From an uncultured Alistipes sp. (lineage in GTDB: Bacteria; Bacteroidota; Bacteroidia; Bacteroidales; Rikenellaceae), in NCBI GenBank assembly GCA_900769745.1, contig CAAGHX010000210.1:1-23954 (forward strand): 23,954 nucleotides of DNA. Direction: 5' to 3'. This document shows, piece after piece, positions 15,547-22,752 of the stretch. A model generated the notes under the pieces. It was given only the letters and a program-made list of their open reading frames with translations, had not been told where the DNA came from and did not search any database. Position 1 is the stretch's first letter. Each line of letters begins with the position of its first letter. A program made the translations under genes and the position numbers.

Positions 15547-15924
15547 CTATTTAATTGTTAAACGGTCTATAACTGCTAATAAACTCGATATTTGAGCATC
15601 TTTAGCTTTTGCAAGTTCAAGATGAGCATCAATCTGTTTTTGTGAATGCTCCAGCAATGATAAAAGCCTTTCTGTTTCCTTTCCAACATTAACATTGCTT
15701 CCTCGTGCTGCTGCAACGCTTACACTGTTACCAGTAGCAGATGACGAAATAGTTTCGCCCTGCTCTGTAAGTTGAGTAAGGTATTTTTGAACCATATCGG
15801 GTATAGTACTCCCGTTCTCCCAGTTCTGAACCGTGCGTGTAGTCACTCCACACATATCAGCCAACTCCTTTTGTGTTAGCCCTTTGGCTTCTCTAATTTT
15901 TTTTACATCAATAATTGCGCTCAT
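15547..15924 (-). CDS. XRE-family phage repressor (CI-like)
   Basis: Probable lysogeny repressor. The N-terminal XRE helix-turn-helix is clear (KIREAKGLTQKELADMCGV, TTRTVQNWENGSTIP, about residues 6-45). A small-residue linker (GNSVSVAAARGSNVNV) and a C-terminal coiled coil (about 80-124), probably for oligomerisation, follow. There is no S24/LexA-type protease domain, so induction by RecA-stimulated self-cleavage is unlikely. ATG 15924 gives 125 residues; an in-frame TTG at 15930 is a weaker choice. A perfect palindrome lies 8 bases upstream of the start and two further operators lie between this gene and the divergent Cro-like gene. Confidence 0.82.
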   Translation of the reverse strand: MSAIIDVKKIREAKGLTQKELADMCGVTTRTVQNWENGSTIPDMVQKYLTQLTEQGETISSSATGNSVSVAAARGSNVNVGKETERLLSLLEHSQKQIDAHLELAKAKDAQISSLLAVIDRLTIK

Positions 15925-15931
15925 TTTCAAT

Positions 15932-15943
15932 ACGTTATAACGT
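15932..15943. promoter_or_regulatory. Operator-like palindrome before the repressor gene
   Basis: ACGTTATAACGT is a perfect 12-bp palindrome ending 8 bases before the repressor ATG on the minus strand. Its sequence differs from the GAAATnATTTC pair, so it may bind another protein such as the Cro-like or small HTH product, or act in autoregulation. Confidence 0.5.
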
Positions 15944-15960
15944 TACACAAATTTTCGTAT

Positions 15961-15971
15961 GAAATTATTTC
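15961..15971. promoter_or_regulatory. Operator copy O1 (GAAATTATTTC)
   Basis: An 11-bp element of the form GAAAT-n-ATTTC, palindromic except for its centre. It is an exact inverted copy of O2 at 15992-16002, with 20 bases between the two. A half-site CGAAATA at 15973-15979 lies next to it. Confidence 0.6.
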
Positions 15972-15980
15972 ACGAAATAC

Positions 15981-16012
15981 TTGCGTGTTGCGAAATAATT
16001 TCGTTATCTTTG
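15981..16012 (+). promoter_or_regulatory. Rightward early promoter
   Basis: TTG at 15981-15983, a 21-base spacer, and the perfect -7 element TATCTTTG at 16005-16012. The leader to the first early gene (ATG 16094) is about 75 bases and A-rich. The spacer contains O2. Confidence 0.65.
15992..16002. promoter_or_regulatory. Operator copy O2 (GAAATAATTTC) inside the rightward promoter
   Basis: Exact inverted copy of O1, extended to CGAAATAATTTCG (15991-16003). It falls between the -33 and -7 elements of the rightward promoter, where a bound repressor would block RNA polymerase. Confidence 0.65.
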
Positions 16013-16093
16013 CATCACGAAACAGAAATGTTGCGTGCAAATATACATCTTTTGCGCTTGATAGGCAATTAAAACATAAAGAAAATATAAGTT

Positions 16094-16318
16094 ATGACAA
16101 AAAAGACATTCAAACAGATTTACGAGGAGCTGGACCCGACACCTCCAAAGATGAGGTGGATTCAGCGGATTGCGAAAGCTACGATGCGTAGCGAACTGAC
16201 TGTTCGAATGTGGCTGAACGGTCGTCAAATCCCAGAGCCACTTGTGCAGAACATCATCGCCAAAGAACTTGGTGTACCAGTAGAGGGACTTTTCCCACAA
16301 CAAGAACAACAAAATTAA
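16094..16318 (+). CDS. Cro-like helix-turn-helix regulator
   Basis: 74-residue first gene of the rightward operon, opposite the repressor. A helix-turn-helix is visible in the middle (IAKATMRSELTVRMWLNGRQ), followed by IPEPLVQNIIAKELGVPVE, a layout common to small Cro-type regulators of Bacteroidales phages. Position, size and fold suggest it represses the lysogeny promoter and commits the phage to lytic growth. That function is inferred; the DNA-binding fold is reasonably clear. A longer overlapping frame from 15985 is a shadow. Confidence 0.72.
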   Translation: MTKKTFKQIYEELDPTPPKMRWIQRIAKATMRSELTVRMWLNGRQIPEPLVQNIIAKELGVPVEGLFPQQEQQN

Positions 16319-16337
16319 CTAAAACCCACAACGCAAT

Positions 16338-16547
16338 ATGGATAAGTTTTTCAGAAATACAGAGATAGGTTTAATGATGATATTCGTCCTTTTGGGAGTA
16401 ACAAGTATCATCGGAGGTTTAATCACTGGAAAGGGTCATTGCTTCTTTATCGGTGCAATGGCACTGGTTCTCCCTTACGTCTGGTATGTGGAGGACTACA
16501 AAAGCAAAGGTAAATCATTATGGCAGAAAAAGAATACCAAGAATTAA
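16338..16547 (+). CDS. Small two-helix membrane protein
   Basis: 69 residues with two hydrophobic segments (about 11-28, IGLMMIFVLLGVTSIIGG, and about 35-49, CFFIGAMALVLPYVW) and a basic C-terminal tail (KSKGKSLWQKKNTKN), hence probably an inner-membrane protein with a cytoplasmic tail. No family was recognised. Its end overlaps the next gene by 28 bases. The start is preceded by the ACGCAAT context seen at other early genes of the element. Early phage membrane peptides can serve in exclusion or lysis control, but nothing here decides that. Confidence 0.6.
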   Translation: MDKFFRNTEIGLMMIFVLLGVTSIIGGLITGKGHCFFIGAMALVLPYVWYVEDYKSKGKSLWQKKNTKN

Positions 16548-16813
16548 CGGCGCAGATTGACGGATTGAGAAAGTTGATTATTGCCGGCTCGAAAGAGGTG
16601 TTATCAATCGAAGAGTGTGCAACATTTACCAGTCTTTCGGTGGCTCACATTTACCGATTAACCTCACAGAGAGCAATCCCGTTCTACAAGCCTATGGGCG
16701 GTAAAATCTACTTCAAGAAATCGGAGATTGAAAACTGGCTCCTGCAAGGCAGGCAAGCGACAGACAGTGAAATAAAAAGTCAAGCAACGACATATTGTGT
16801 AACTCATAAATAA
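16520..16813 (+). CDS. Helix-turn-helix protein of the AlpA/excisionase type
   Basis: 97-residue protein. After a short coiled segment (EYQELTAQIDGLRKLI) comes a MerR-like winged helix typical of the HTH_17 / 'excisionase family DNA-binding' group: LSIEECATFTSLSVAHIYRL, then IPFYKPMGGKIYFKKSEIEN with the wing and WLL end. In phages these are excisionases (directionality factors for the integrase) or regulators. It lies far from the integrase gene but in the early operon, as expected for a factor needed on induction. Start ATG 16520 lies within the previous gene. Confidence 0.7.
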   Translation: MAEKEYQELTAQIDGLRKLIIAGSKEVLSIEECATFTSLSVAHIYRLTSQRAIPFYKPMGGKIYFKKSEIENWLLQGRQATDSEIKSQATTYCVTHK

Positions 16814-16821
16814 TTAACGCA

Positions 16822-18771
16822 ATGAAATCAATAGTAATCAGACAGCTTACCCTGCTAAACTTCAAGGGTATTCGCAACTTGACGGTGGATTTCGATTTGA
16901 ACGAAACAAACATTTTCGGCTACAACGGCACCGGCAAGACAACCATTTTCGATGCGTTCACGTGGCTTCTTTTCGGAAAGGACAGCAAAGACCGAAAGGA
17001 CTTCAACATCAAGACGCTGGACGCTAACAATCAGCCTATCGAGCGCATACCTCACGAGGTTACAGCTTGCATCGAGGTAAACGGAGAGGAAATCAATCTG
17101 AAAAAGTGCTACAACGAAGTCTGGACCAAGAAGAGAGGTTCAGCCGTTGAGACATTCAACGGACACAGCGTAGAGTGCTTCTACAACGATGTTCCTTGCA
17201 GTGTTACCGAATACGCCAAGAAGATTGCTGAACTGTGCGATGAGCAGGTTTTCAAGCTCATTACAAATCCCCTCTACTTTACTGCCCAGAAAAAAGACTA
17301 TCAGCGCACAATGCTGTTCCGTCTCGCTGGTGATGTAACCAATGACGATGTACTGGAACGTTATCCCGAATTTGCGGACCTTGTAGCAATGCTTTCGGGC
17401 AAGACACTTGAAGAGTTGAAGCGTGAGGTTCAGAGCAAGAAGCGCAAAATCAAGGACGGCATCGACAATATCCCTGCACGTATTGACGAGCGCAAGAGAG
17501 ATATGCCCGAAACGCAGGACTGGGGCAAGCTCGAAGCGGAGATTGCAGAGCAAGAACGACAACTGGCCGACATTGACGGACAGATAGCAGACCGCTCAAA
17601 ATCCTACAACGAACTGACCAAGCAGAAGCAGGAAATCGCCCGACAGCTATCAAAGGTTAAGGGTGATATCACAGCTCGTGAGTACGATCTGAAAGACAAA
17701 CTGCTTGCTGAATACAATCAAGGCAAGAGAGAGAACGAGAACGCTGTTCAGCGAGTGGCAACGCTCAATAACGAGCGCAGATATAAGACAATTTCGCTCC
17801 AGCGTGCAGAAAAGGAACTTGCCGACTACCAAGCAGAGCGAACAACACTGCTTGAAGAGTGGAGAAACATCAAGTCTGAAACACTGGTAATCGATGATGA
17901 TACTTTCTATTGTCCTACTTGCAAGCGTCCGCTTGATGAAAGCGATATTGAAGCGAAAAAGGAACAAATGAGTGCGGAGTTTTACGCAACCATTTCTCGC
18001 AAGCTGGAAAGAAACAAGTCAAAGGGTATGGAGGTAAAGGCTGCCATTGAAGCCAAAGAAGCCGAAATCGCATCAATCAAGAACGCTATCTTCAATATCG
18101 ACAACGAGATTGCACAGATTACTGCAAGCAAGGCTTACAGCACTGTTCCTGCTATGCCTAACGTCCAGCCGGCAATCAACGCAGACAGAACAATTATTGA
18201 GTTGCGCAACAAGGCTGCTGACCTGCAGAACCAGTTGGACCAGGAAGTCGCACTTCCAGAGACAAGCGACCTTACAGAGCGCAAACGTATCATCGAGGAT
18301 AGCATCAGAGCTAACAAAATGTGGCTTGCAGACAGAGAGCGTATCGCTGCCAACAACAAACGTATCGCAGAACTCGAAAAGGAGTACACCGAGAGCCAAG
18401 CACAGCTTGCTGAATTGGAGGGCGTGGAATACAATATCCAGCAGTTCAGCAAAGCTCGTATCGAGCAAGTGGAAAGCCGTATAAACGGAATGTTCAATCT
18501 TGTACGCTTCAAGATGTTTGAACAGCAAATCAACGGTGGAGAGATTGAGACGTGCGAAGCAACTGTAAACGGAGTTCCGTTCTCCGATCTGAACGATGCA
18601 ATGAAAATCAATGCCGGTCTCGATATCATAAATGCGATATCACGAGCAAACGGCATTGTCGCCCCTATCTTCATCGACAACAGAGAGAGCGTCTGTGAAA
18701 TCGTGTCTGGATTGGCTCAAATCGTCAATCTCATTGTGGACGTTAATTGCAAAACCCTTAAAATCGAATAA
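16822..18771 (+). CDS. SbcC/Rad50-like AAA ATPase with zinc hook
   Basis: 649-residue SMC-type ATPase of DNA recombination. The Walker A GYNGTGKTT is at residues 33-41, with FNFKG-type N-terminal strand features. Two long charged coiled-coil arms (about 180-350 and 375-560) flank a zinc-hook motif CPTCKRPL at residues 364-371 (C364, C367). The C-terminal ATPase half includes the Walker B-like segment APIFIDNRES (D619). The residue after the aspartate is Asn rather than the usual catalytic Glu, with E622 three positions further. No SbcD/Mre11 nuclease gene accompanies it; instead the neighbours are RecT and an MBL-fold protein. It is about half the length of SbcC from E. coli, so the arms are short. 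Confidence 0.85.
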   Translation: MKSIVIRQLTLLNFKGIRNLTVDFDLNETNIFGYNGTGKTTIFDAFTWLLFGKDSKDRKDFNIKTLDANNQPIERIPHEVTACIEVNGEEINLKKCYNEVWTKKRGSAVETFNGHSVECFYNDVPCSVTEYAKKIAELCDEQVFKLITNPLYFTAQKKDYQRTMLFRLAGDVTNDDVLERYPEFADLVAMLSGKTLEELKREVQSKKRKIKDGIDNIPARIDERKRDMPETQDWGKLEAEIAEQERQLADIDGQIADRSKSYNELTKQKQEIARQLSKVKGDITAREYDLKDKLLAEYNQGKRENENAVQRVATLNNERRYKTISLQRAEKELADYQAERTTLLEEWRNIKSETLVIDDDTFYCPTCKRPLDESDIEAKKEQMSAEFYATISRKLERNKSKGMEVKAAIEAKEAEIASIKNAIFNIDNEIAQITASKAYSTVPAMPNVQPAINADRTIIELRNKAADLQNQLDQEVALPETSDLTERKRIIEDSIRANKMWLADRERIAANNKRIAELEKEYTESQAQLAELEGVEYNIQQFSKARIEQVESRINGMFNLVRFKMFEQQINGGEIETCEATVNGVPFSDLNDAMKINAGLDIINAISRANGIVAPIFIDNRESVCEIVSGLAQIVNLIVDVNCKTLKIE

Positions 18772-18773
18772 TA

Positions 18774-19016
18774 ATGGCACCCGAAGAATACAACTGGGAA
18801 ACGTGGTTCATTACGCATAGAGACCTTATGTGCCACCGCTTCACTCCGAGAGTGGAAATGAGAACCAACATCAAGACCGGCTATATCCAAATTTTCAAGG
18901 ACGAAAAGGAGATAAACCACATTGACGGTTCGGAAATGCTGATGAGCGAGTACGAACAGCTATTAGTCAGAACAGCAAAGGAAGCTGCAATGCTTCCAAG
19001 TATTAACAATCAATAA
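18774..19016 (+). CDS. Small hypothetical protein between ATPase and RecT
   Basis: 80 residues, no recognised family. The first half is aromatic and basic (YNWETWFITHRDLMCHRF), followed by a predicted beta hairpin (GYIQIFKDEKEINHIDG) and a C-terminal helix. It starts 2 bases after the ATPase stop and ends 12 bases before recT, so it is made with both and may be an accessory to the recombination cassette. Confidence 0.65.
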   Translation: MAPEEYNWETWFITHRDLMCHRFTPRVEMRTNIKTGYIQIFKDEKEINHIDGSEMLMSEYEQLLVRTAKEAAMLPSINNQ

Positions 19017-19028
19017 ATTTTCAACGCA

Positions 19029-19955
19029 ATGACAGCAACAAGTCAAAACCAACAGCCAGTCGCTACGCAGAGCAAAGCGATTGCAAAGTATGAGAACATT
19101 TCAGAGCAAGTTCTTAACAAGATTGAGAAGTTCCAGGCAGACGGAGGTCTGACACTCCCTGCAAACTATTCTGTGGAAAACCATATGAAGAGTGCGTGGC
19201 TCATTCTCCAGTCCACAAAGGACAGAGACGGAAACCCTGCTTTGTCGGTATGTACCAAAGACAGCATCGCAAATGCTTTGTTTGATATGGTTCTTCAAGG
19301 TCTCGCAGTGAGCAAAAATCAAGGCTACTTCATCGTTTACGGTAACAAGCTGGAGTTCCAGCGTTCTTACTTTGGAACCGTAGCACTGGCAAAACGTGTC
19401 GGTGGTATCAAGCAGGAGCCTATCGCCAACGTGATTTATGAGGGCGACGAGTTTATCTATTCGATTGATCCGAACACTGCAAGAATCCAAATCATCAAGC
19501 ACGAGCAGAAGATTGAGAACATCGACAATACCAAAATTAAGGCTGCATACGCTTTGACAGTTCGTCCAGACGGTACAACTCAGGTAACCATTATGTCGAT
19601 GCAGCAGATACGTGCAGCGTGGCAGCAGGGAGCAACAAAGGGCAATTCCCCAGCTCACAAGAATTTCGCAGAGGAAATGGCTAAAAAGACCGTTATAGGT
19701 CGTGCCTGCAAGATGATTATCAACTCTTCCGATGATGCGTGGCTCTATGAGGGCAAGAACGATGAAATGGACGTTGATGTAGCATCAAGACAGCGTGAAG
19801 CAGCAGTGAACGCTGGAAAGACTGTTATCGATACGCAGGAAGCCGACTACGAAGAGATTAAGGACGTGGACGAACAGACTGGCGAAATCCGTACAGCACA
19901 GCCAACAGCACCAGCTGCAGGAACAGCGGTAGAGGAAGACGGACCAGGTTACTAA
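19029..19955 (+). CDS. recT: RecT-family single-strand annealing protein
   Basis: Binds single-stranded DNA and anneals complementary strands in phage recombination. 308 residues, slightly longer than usual because of an acidic, Ala/Pro-rich tail after about residue 255. The RecT core is recognisable: SAWLILQSTKDRDGNPALSV, then CTKDSIANALFDMVLQGLAV, NQGYFIVYGNKLEFQRSYFG and AKKTVIGRACKMIINSSDDA. ATG 19029 is preceded by AACGCA. No RecE or lambda Exo homologue is next to it; the following gene encodes an MBL-fold protein that may supply the nuclease activity. Confidence 0.92.
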   Translation: MTATSQNQQPVATQSKAIAKYENISEQVLNKIEKFQADGGLTLPANYSVENHMKSAWLILQSTKDRDGNPALSVCTKDSIANALFDMVLQGLAVSKNQGYFIVYGNKLEFQRSYFGTVALAKRVGGIKQEPIANVIYEGDEFIYSIDPNTARIQIIKHEQKIENIDNTKIKAAYALTVRPDGTTQVTIMSMQQIRAAWQQGATKGNSPAHKNFAEEMAKKTVIGRACKMIINSSDDAWLYEGKNDEMDVDVASRQREAAVNAGKTVIDTQEADYEEIKDVDEQTGEIRTAQPTAPAAGTAVEEDGPGY

Positions 19956-19974
19956 TCGATAAATCCATACAGCA

Positions 19975-20712
19975 ATGAAACTACACATTCTCGGAAGCAA
20001 CTCATTAGGCAACTGCTACATTTTAGAGACCGTATCAGAAGCTCTAATCATTGAAGCAGGGGTACGAATGGCGAACGTGAAAAAGGCTCTCAAATGGCAA
20101 ATGAGAAAGGTTGTCGGGGCTGTTATCACTCACGAACACAACGACCATTCCGGCTATGTTACCGAAATGGTTGCTTCCGGGGTGTTGGTTCTTGCGCTCG
20201 AAGATGTTTTCAAGTCTCACAAACTGGCTGGAAAACCGTTCACAAAGAGCATCGTTCCGAATAAGGGTTACAAGGTCGGAAACTTCAAGATTTTTGCGGT
20301 GCTTGTTAAGCACGATGTTCCTTGTCTGGGTTATATCATCAGCCACCCCGAAATGGGAAAGCTCCTCTTCTTGACAGATACAATCACACTGGACGTTTGC
20401 GTTTCCGGTCTCAATCACATAATGATTGAAGCCAACTATGCTGACGACATCGTGGAGCAGAACATCGCCAGTGGAGCAATGCCCGAAGCGATGAGACCGA
20501 GACTTCTAAACTCACATATGGAGATAGAGCAGACAAAAGCCATTCTTACAGAAAACGATTTGTCGCAAGTAGATAATATCGTGCTGATACACCTTTCAGA
20601 CGGTAATTCGGACGAAGAACGATTTGTCCGAGAGGTAAGACAGCTTACTGGAAAGCCAGTGTATGCAGCCAACGCAGGAATGACGTTAGACCTTTCCAAA
20701 CAGCCGTATTGA
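19975..20712 (+). CDS. Metallo-beta-lactamase-fold protein, YycJ/WalJ-like (putative exonuclease)
   Basis: 245-residue metal-dependent hydrolase of the MBL fold. The signature THEHNDHSG gives the metal ligands H53, H55, D57 and H58. Further candidate ligands are a histidine in VLVKHDVP, D135 in LFLTDT, and a histidine in LLNSHMEI. The C-terminal HLSDGNSDEERF resembles the 'HLSxxN' end of YycJ/WalJ proteins, some of which are 5'-3' exonucleases. Placed 19 bases after recT and 1 base before the NinB-like gene, it could resect DNA ends for RecT; this is inference. There is no extra beta-CASP domain, so an RNase J-type function is unlikely. Confidence 0.8.
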   Translation: MKLHILGSNSLGNCYILETVSEALIIEAGVRMANVKKALKWQMRKVVGAVITHEHNDHSGYVTEMVASGVLVLALEDVFKSHKLAGKPFTKSIVPNKGYKVGNFKIFAVLVKHDVPCLGYIISHPEMGKLLFLTDTITLDVCVSGLNHIMIEANYADDIVEQNIASGAMPEAMRPRLLNSHMEIEQTKAILTENDLSQVDNIVLIHLSDGNSDEERFVREVRQLTGKPVYAANAGMTLDLSKQPY

Positions 20713-20713
20713 T

Positions 20714-21136
20714 ATGAAGATACTGATTGACAAAGTAGGTGGATATTTTAATCTGCAGAACCTTTATTCGTTCTTTCGAGCAACGCCCGACGGCAGCTAT
20801 ATGCTATCTATCACGAAACAGAAAAGGGGGCGCACGCTTAATCAGAACGAATGGCTTTGGGGCTGTGTATATCCTATCCTACTGGACGGATTGCTTGATG
20901 CAGGCTGGGAGTTCACATCAGTAGAGCAAGTACACGAGTTCTTCAAAAGGCTTATGGCGCAGGATCGAGTGGTAAACTATGAGACTGGGGAAATCGTGGA
21001 AATACCGAAATCAACGGCTACAATGGATACACAACAGTTCTCAACCTATATCGACAAATTGAGAGAGTACGCAGAGGAATTTTTGAACGTAACCATTCCA
21101 GACCCCGACAAAGGCTGGAGGTCAAAACATCGATGA
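20714..21136 (+). CDS. NinB/Orf-like phage recombination protein
   Basis: 140 residues. The segment KRGRTLNQNEWLWGCVYPIL resembles the 'R-[ST]-L-x-Q-N-x-x-x-W' core of lambda NinB (Orf), a recombination mediator that helps annealing proteins load on single-stranded DNA. A later part (TATMDTQQFSTYIDKLREYA) also fits the family layout, which ends near an acidic-proline IPDPDKGW. The match is by eye and partial. Context supports it: the gene directly follows the RecT and MBL-fold genes with a 1-base gap. Otherwise it should be read as a conserved phage replication-region protein. Confidence 0.55.
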   Translation: MKILIDKVGGYFNLQNLYSFFRATPDGSYMLSITKQKRGRTLNQNEWLWGCVYPILLDGLLDAGWEFTSVEQVHEFFKRLMAQDRVVNYETGEIVEIPKSTATMDTQQFSTYIDKLREYAEEFLNVTIPDPDKGWRSKHR

Positions 21137-21139
21137 TGT

Positions 21140-21358
21140 ATGAGAACAGTACCAAATGACATTGTGCAGAACCTTATACGGCATTTACCGCTAATTCTCG
21201 ACAATATGGACGAGGAAGCAGTAAGAAAGAGTTTGAGACTGAACAATGCAGTGAGATTGACAAAAATTTGTATAAAACGTTTAGAGAAAATCGAAAATGA
21301 ACAAAAACATTCAAATTCAGCAGGAGAACGTTCTGAATGCTTACAAGAACGCAAGTGA
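21140..21358 (+). CDS. Small hypothetical phage protein overlapping the next gene
   Basis: 72 residues, mainly helical (DIVQNLIRHLPLILDNM, then AVRLTKICIKRLEKIE), no recognised domain. Short proteins with a similar 'YLP..L..' and 'LRLTK/R' pattern occur in Bacteroidales phages, but I could not match a family. It starts 3 bases after the NinB-like stop and its last 62 bases overlap the start of the next gene in another frame. The C-terminal 20 residues in the overlap look unstructured, which is usual when the downstream start has been fitted in later. Confidence 0.5.
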   Translation: MRTVPNDIVQNLIRHLPLILDNMDEEAVRKSLRLNNAVRLTKICIKRLEKIENEQKHSNSAGERSECLQERK

Positions 21359-21863
21359 TGAACAGAAAGAGTTACTGGAACATTTGTTCGGTAGAGAGGT
21401 ATTCAAGCCGGTCGATGTAAAAGAGCGCATCAAGACTTTTGCCGATGCAGCCAAAGCGGTAGGTATCGAGGACCCCGAAGAATGGGAAAGCGGTTATTCA
21501 GATGTAGAACCAGACATTCTTGCATACTTCAAGCTCCGTATCATTACAAAGGCTCTTAATGAGGGCTGGGAACCCAAATTTACAGTTGGCGAATATAGAT
21601 GGTTCCCATTCTTTGTACTATACACAAAAGATGAGATAGATAAAATGGACGAAAAAACCCGTACTCGTGTGGTTCTGCGGTCGAGCAGCTATGCGAGGAC
21701 GAATGGCGGTGTCGCTTGCGTGCTTGCGAATGCCGATTCCTCGCTCACGAGCTCGAGCTACGGTTCTCGGCTCGCCTTCAAAAGCGAAGAGTTGGCGGAA
21801 TATGCAGGAAAGCAGTTCACCGAGATTTATGCCGATTTCTGTTTCATTCCTAAAGAGTTCTAA
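21297..21863 (+). CDS. Conserved phage protein with a DGR-like variable patch
   Basis: 188 residues, function unknown. The N-terminal part is helical (QIQQENVLNAYKNASDEQKE, DVKERIKTFADAAKAVGI), followed by a conserved-looking core with Trp/Tyr (ALNEGWEP, YRWFPFFVLYTKD) and a C-terminal EELAEYAGKQFTEIYADF. Between them, residues 128-162 (start RSSSYARTNGGVACVLANAD, end SYGSRLAFK) are coded by DNA unlike the rest: 21669-21776 is 63% G+C and 13% A, whereas 21541-21600 is 40% G+C and 33% A. The glycine pair, Ser/Asn-rich stretch and GSRLA ending resemble variable regions of diversity-generating retroelement targets. No reverse transcriptase or template copy is in the window. Confidence 0.7.
   Translation: MNKNIQIQQENVLNAYKNASDEQKELLEHLFGREVFKPVDVKERIKTFADAAKAVGIEDPEEWESGYSDVEPDILAYFKLRIITKALNEGWEPKFTVGEYRWFPFFVLYTKDEIDKMDEKTRTRVVLRSSSYARTNGGVACVLANADSSLTSSSYGSRLAFKSEELAEYAGKQFTEIYADFCFIPKEF
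21669..21776 (+). other. A-poor, GC-rich segment, candidate DGR variable region
   Basis: Of 108 bases, 14 are A and 68 are G or C by direct count. The positions that would be asparagine in a DGR template are here S, S, Y, C, L, D, L, S, S, Y (plus two remaining N), and every one uses a codon ending in C or T. That is what adenine-targeted mutagenesis of AAC/AAT codons would leave. Confidence 0.4.
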
Positions 21864-21865
21864 CT

Positions 21866-22744
21866 ATGGCACGAGAAAAAGCAAAGGTCGAGACCAGAAA
21901 AGACGAGGTACGCTATTTCACAAGCGAACCGAAAGAAATGCTGAACAAGTATCTTGTTGCCGATGTGCTTCAAAAGTGGACCGAGGACTTTATGGACGAG
22001 GACACGCAGGAGGTTGTCTCAATCGAAAGAACGCAGAAGCTCTTTGAAAAGGGTCGATTGATAGATCAGGACCTTTTGACACAGATACAGTTCTACATTC
22101 AAGCCGGTTCAATCAGCCAGGTGGAAGTGAGCAACCAGAAGCGTTTAGCGTTCGAGTGTCAGAATACCCGTCTGCATCCGTGGCAGGCACAAGCCGAAAT
22201 CGGAGATAAGAAATACAAGTTCTTGCTTTATGCAAGCGGTATCGCTAATGTTATCGAGATTTTGAATGACTATATAGAGTTGAACTACGCTTCGGGATTT
22301 GCCCTTGTAATGGCAAAGGAAATGGACTCTTGCATCATTCTGACCGACAATTTCGAGAAGCAAAAGGTTGATTTGGAAAAAGCATATCTGAAAGACGAAA
22401 TATCACTGGAGGAATATGTGGAAGCCAAAGACGGTGCCAAAGGTGAGGACGAGGAAATCAAGGAAAAGAAGTTCTACCAGTTGGAGGTTAAGATAACCTA
22501 TTCGGACGACATCGAGACAACACAGAGCTTCATTGTTCACACATTCGACACAGATCGTGCGCTGATGATTATCTCCCACTACTTGAAAACGTGGGAAGAG
22601 AAGCGTCAAAAGGAACACGAGGAAAAGGGGTACAGCAAGTATGAGATTAGAGACTTCAAGCTGTGCATCGAGAAAGCAGGACCAATGCCGGTTGGTGCTT
22701 TCGTTCCAAAGGAGTTCACAATGGCATACAACGAACCTCAATAA
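21866..22744 (+). CDS. Conserved phage protein of unknown function
   Basis: 292 residues, not recognised. It begins with a basic stretch (MAREKAKVETRKDEVRYF), then a helical region, then a beta-rich core (RLAFECQNTRLHPWQAQAEI, KYKFLLYASGIANVIEIL). A highly charged linker follows (GAKGEDEEIKEKKFYQLEV) and the protein ends in a compact C-terminal domain (YEIRDFKLCIEKAGPMPVGA). There is no signal peptide or membrane segment. It is coupled to the variable-patch gene (2 bases between stop and start), so the two products may act together. A hairpin follows its stop. Confidence 0.65.
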   Translation: MAREKAKVETRKDEVRYFTSEPKEMLNKYLVADVLQKWTEDFMDEDTQEVVSIERTQKLFEKGRLIDQDLLTQIQFYIQAGSISQVEVSNQKRLAFECQNTRLHPWQAQAEIGDKKYKFLLYASGIANVIEILNDYIELNYASGFALVMAKEMDSCIILTDNFEKQKVDLEKAYLKDEISLEEYVEAKDGAKGEDEEIKEKKFYQLEVKITYSDDIETTQSFIVHTFDTDRALMIISHYLKTWEEKRQKEHEEKGYSKYEIRDFKLCIEKAGPMPVGAFVPKEFTMAYNEPQ

Positions 22745-22752
22745 TCTAACAC

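Noticed and set aside
15985..16191. 68-codon plus-strand open frame over the operator region
   Set aside because: It overlaps the promoter, the operators and the start of the Cro-like gene in another frame, and has no coding-like features.
16094..16318. Toxin-antitoxin antitoxin
   Set aside because: A small HTH protein beside a small gene could suggest this, but its position opposite the repressor behind a regulated promoter fits a Cro-type regulator better, and the neighbour is a membrane protein without toxin motifs.
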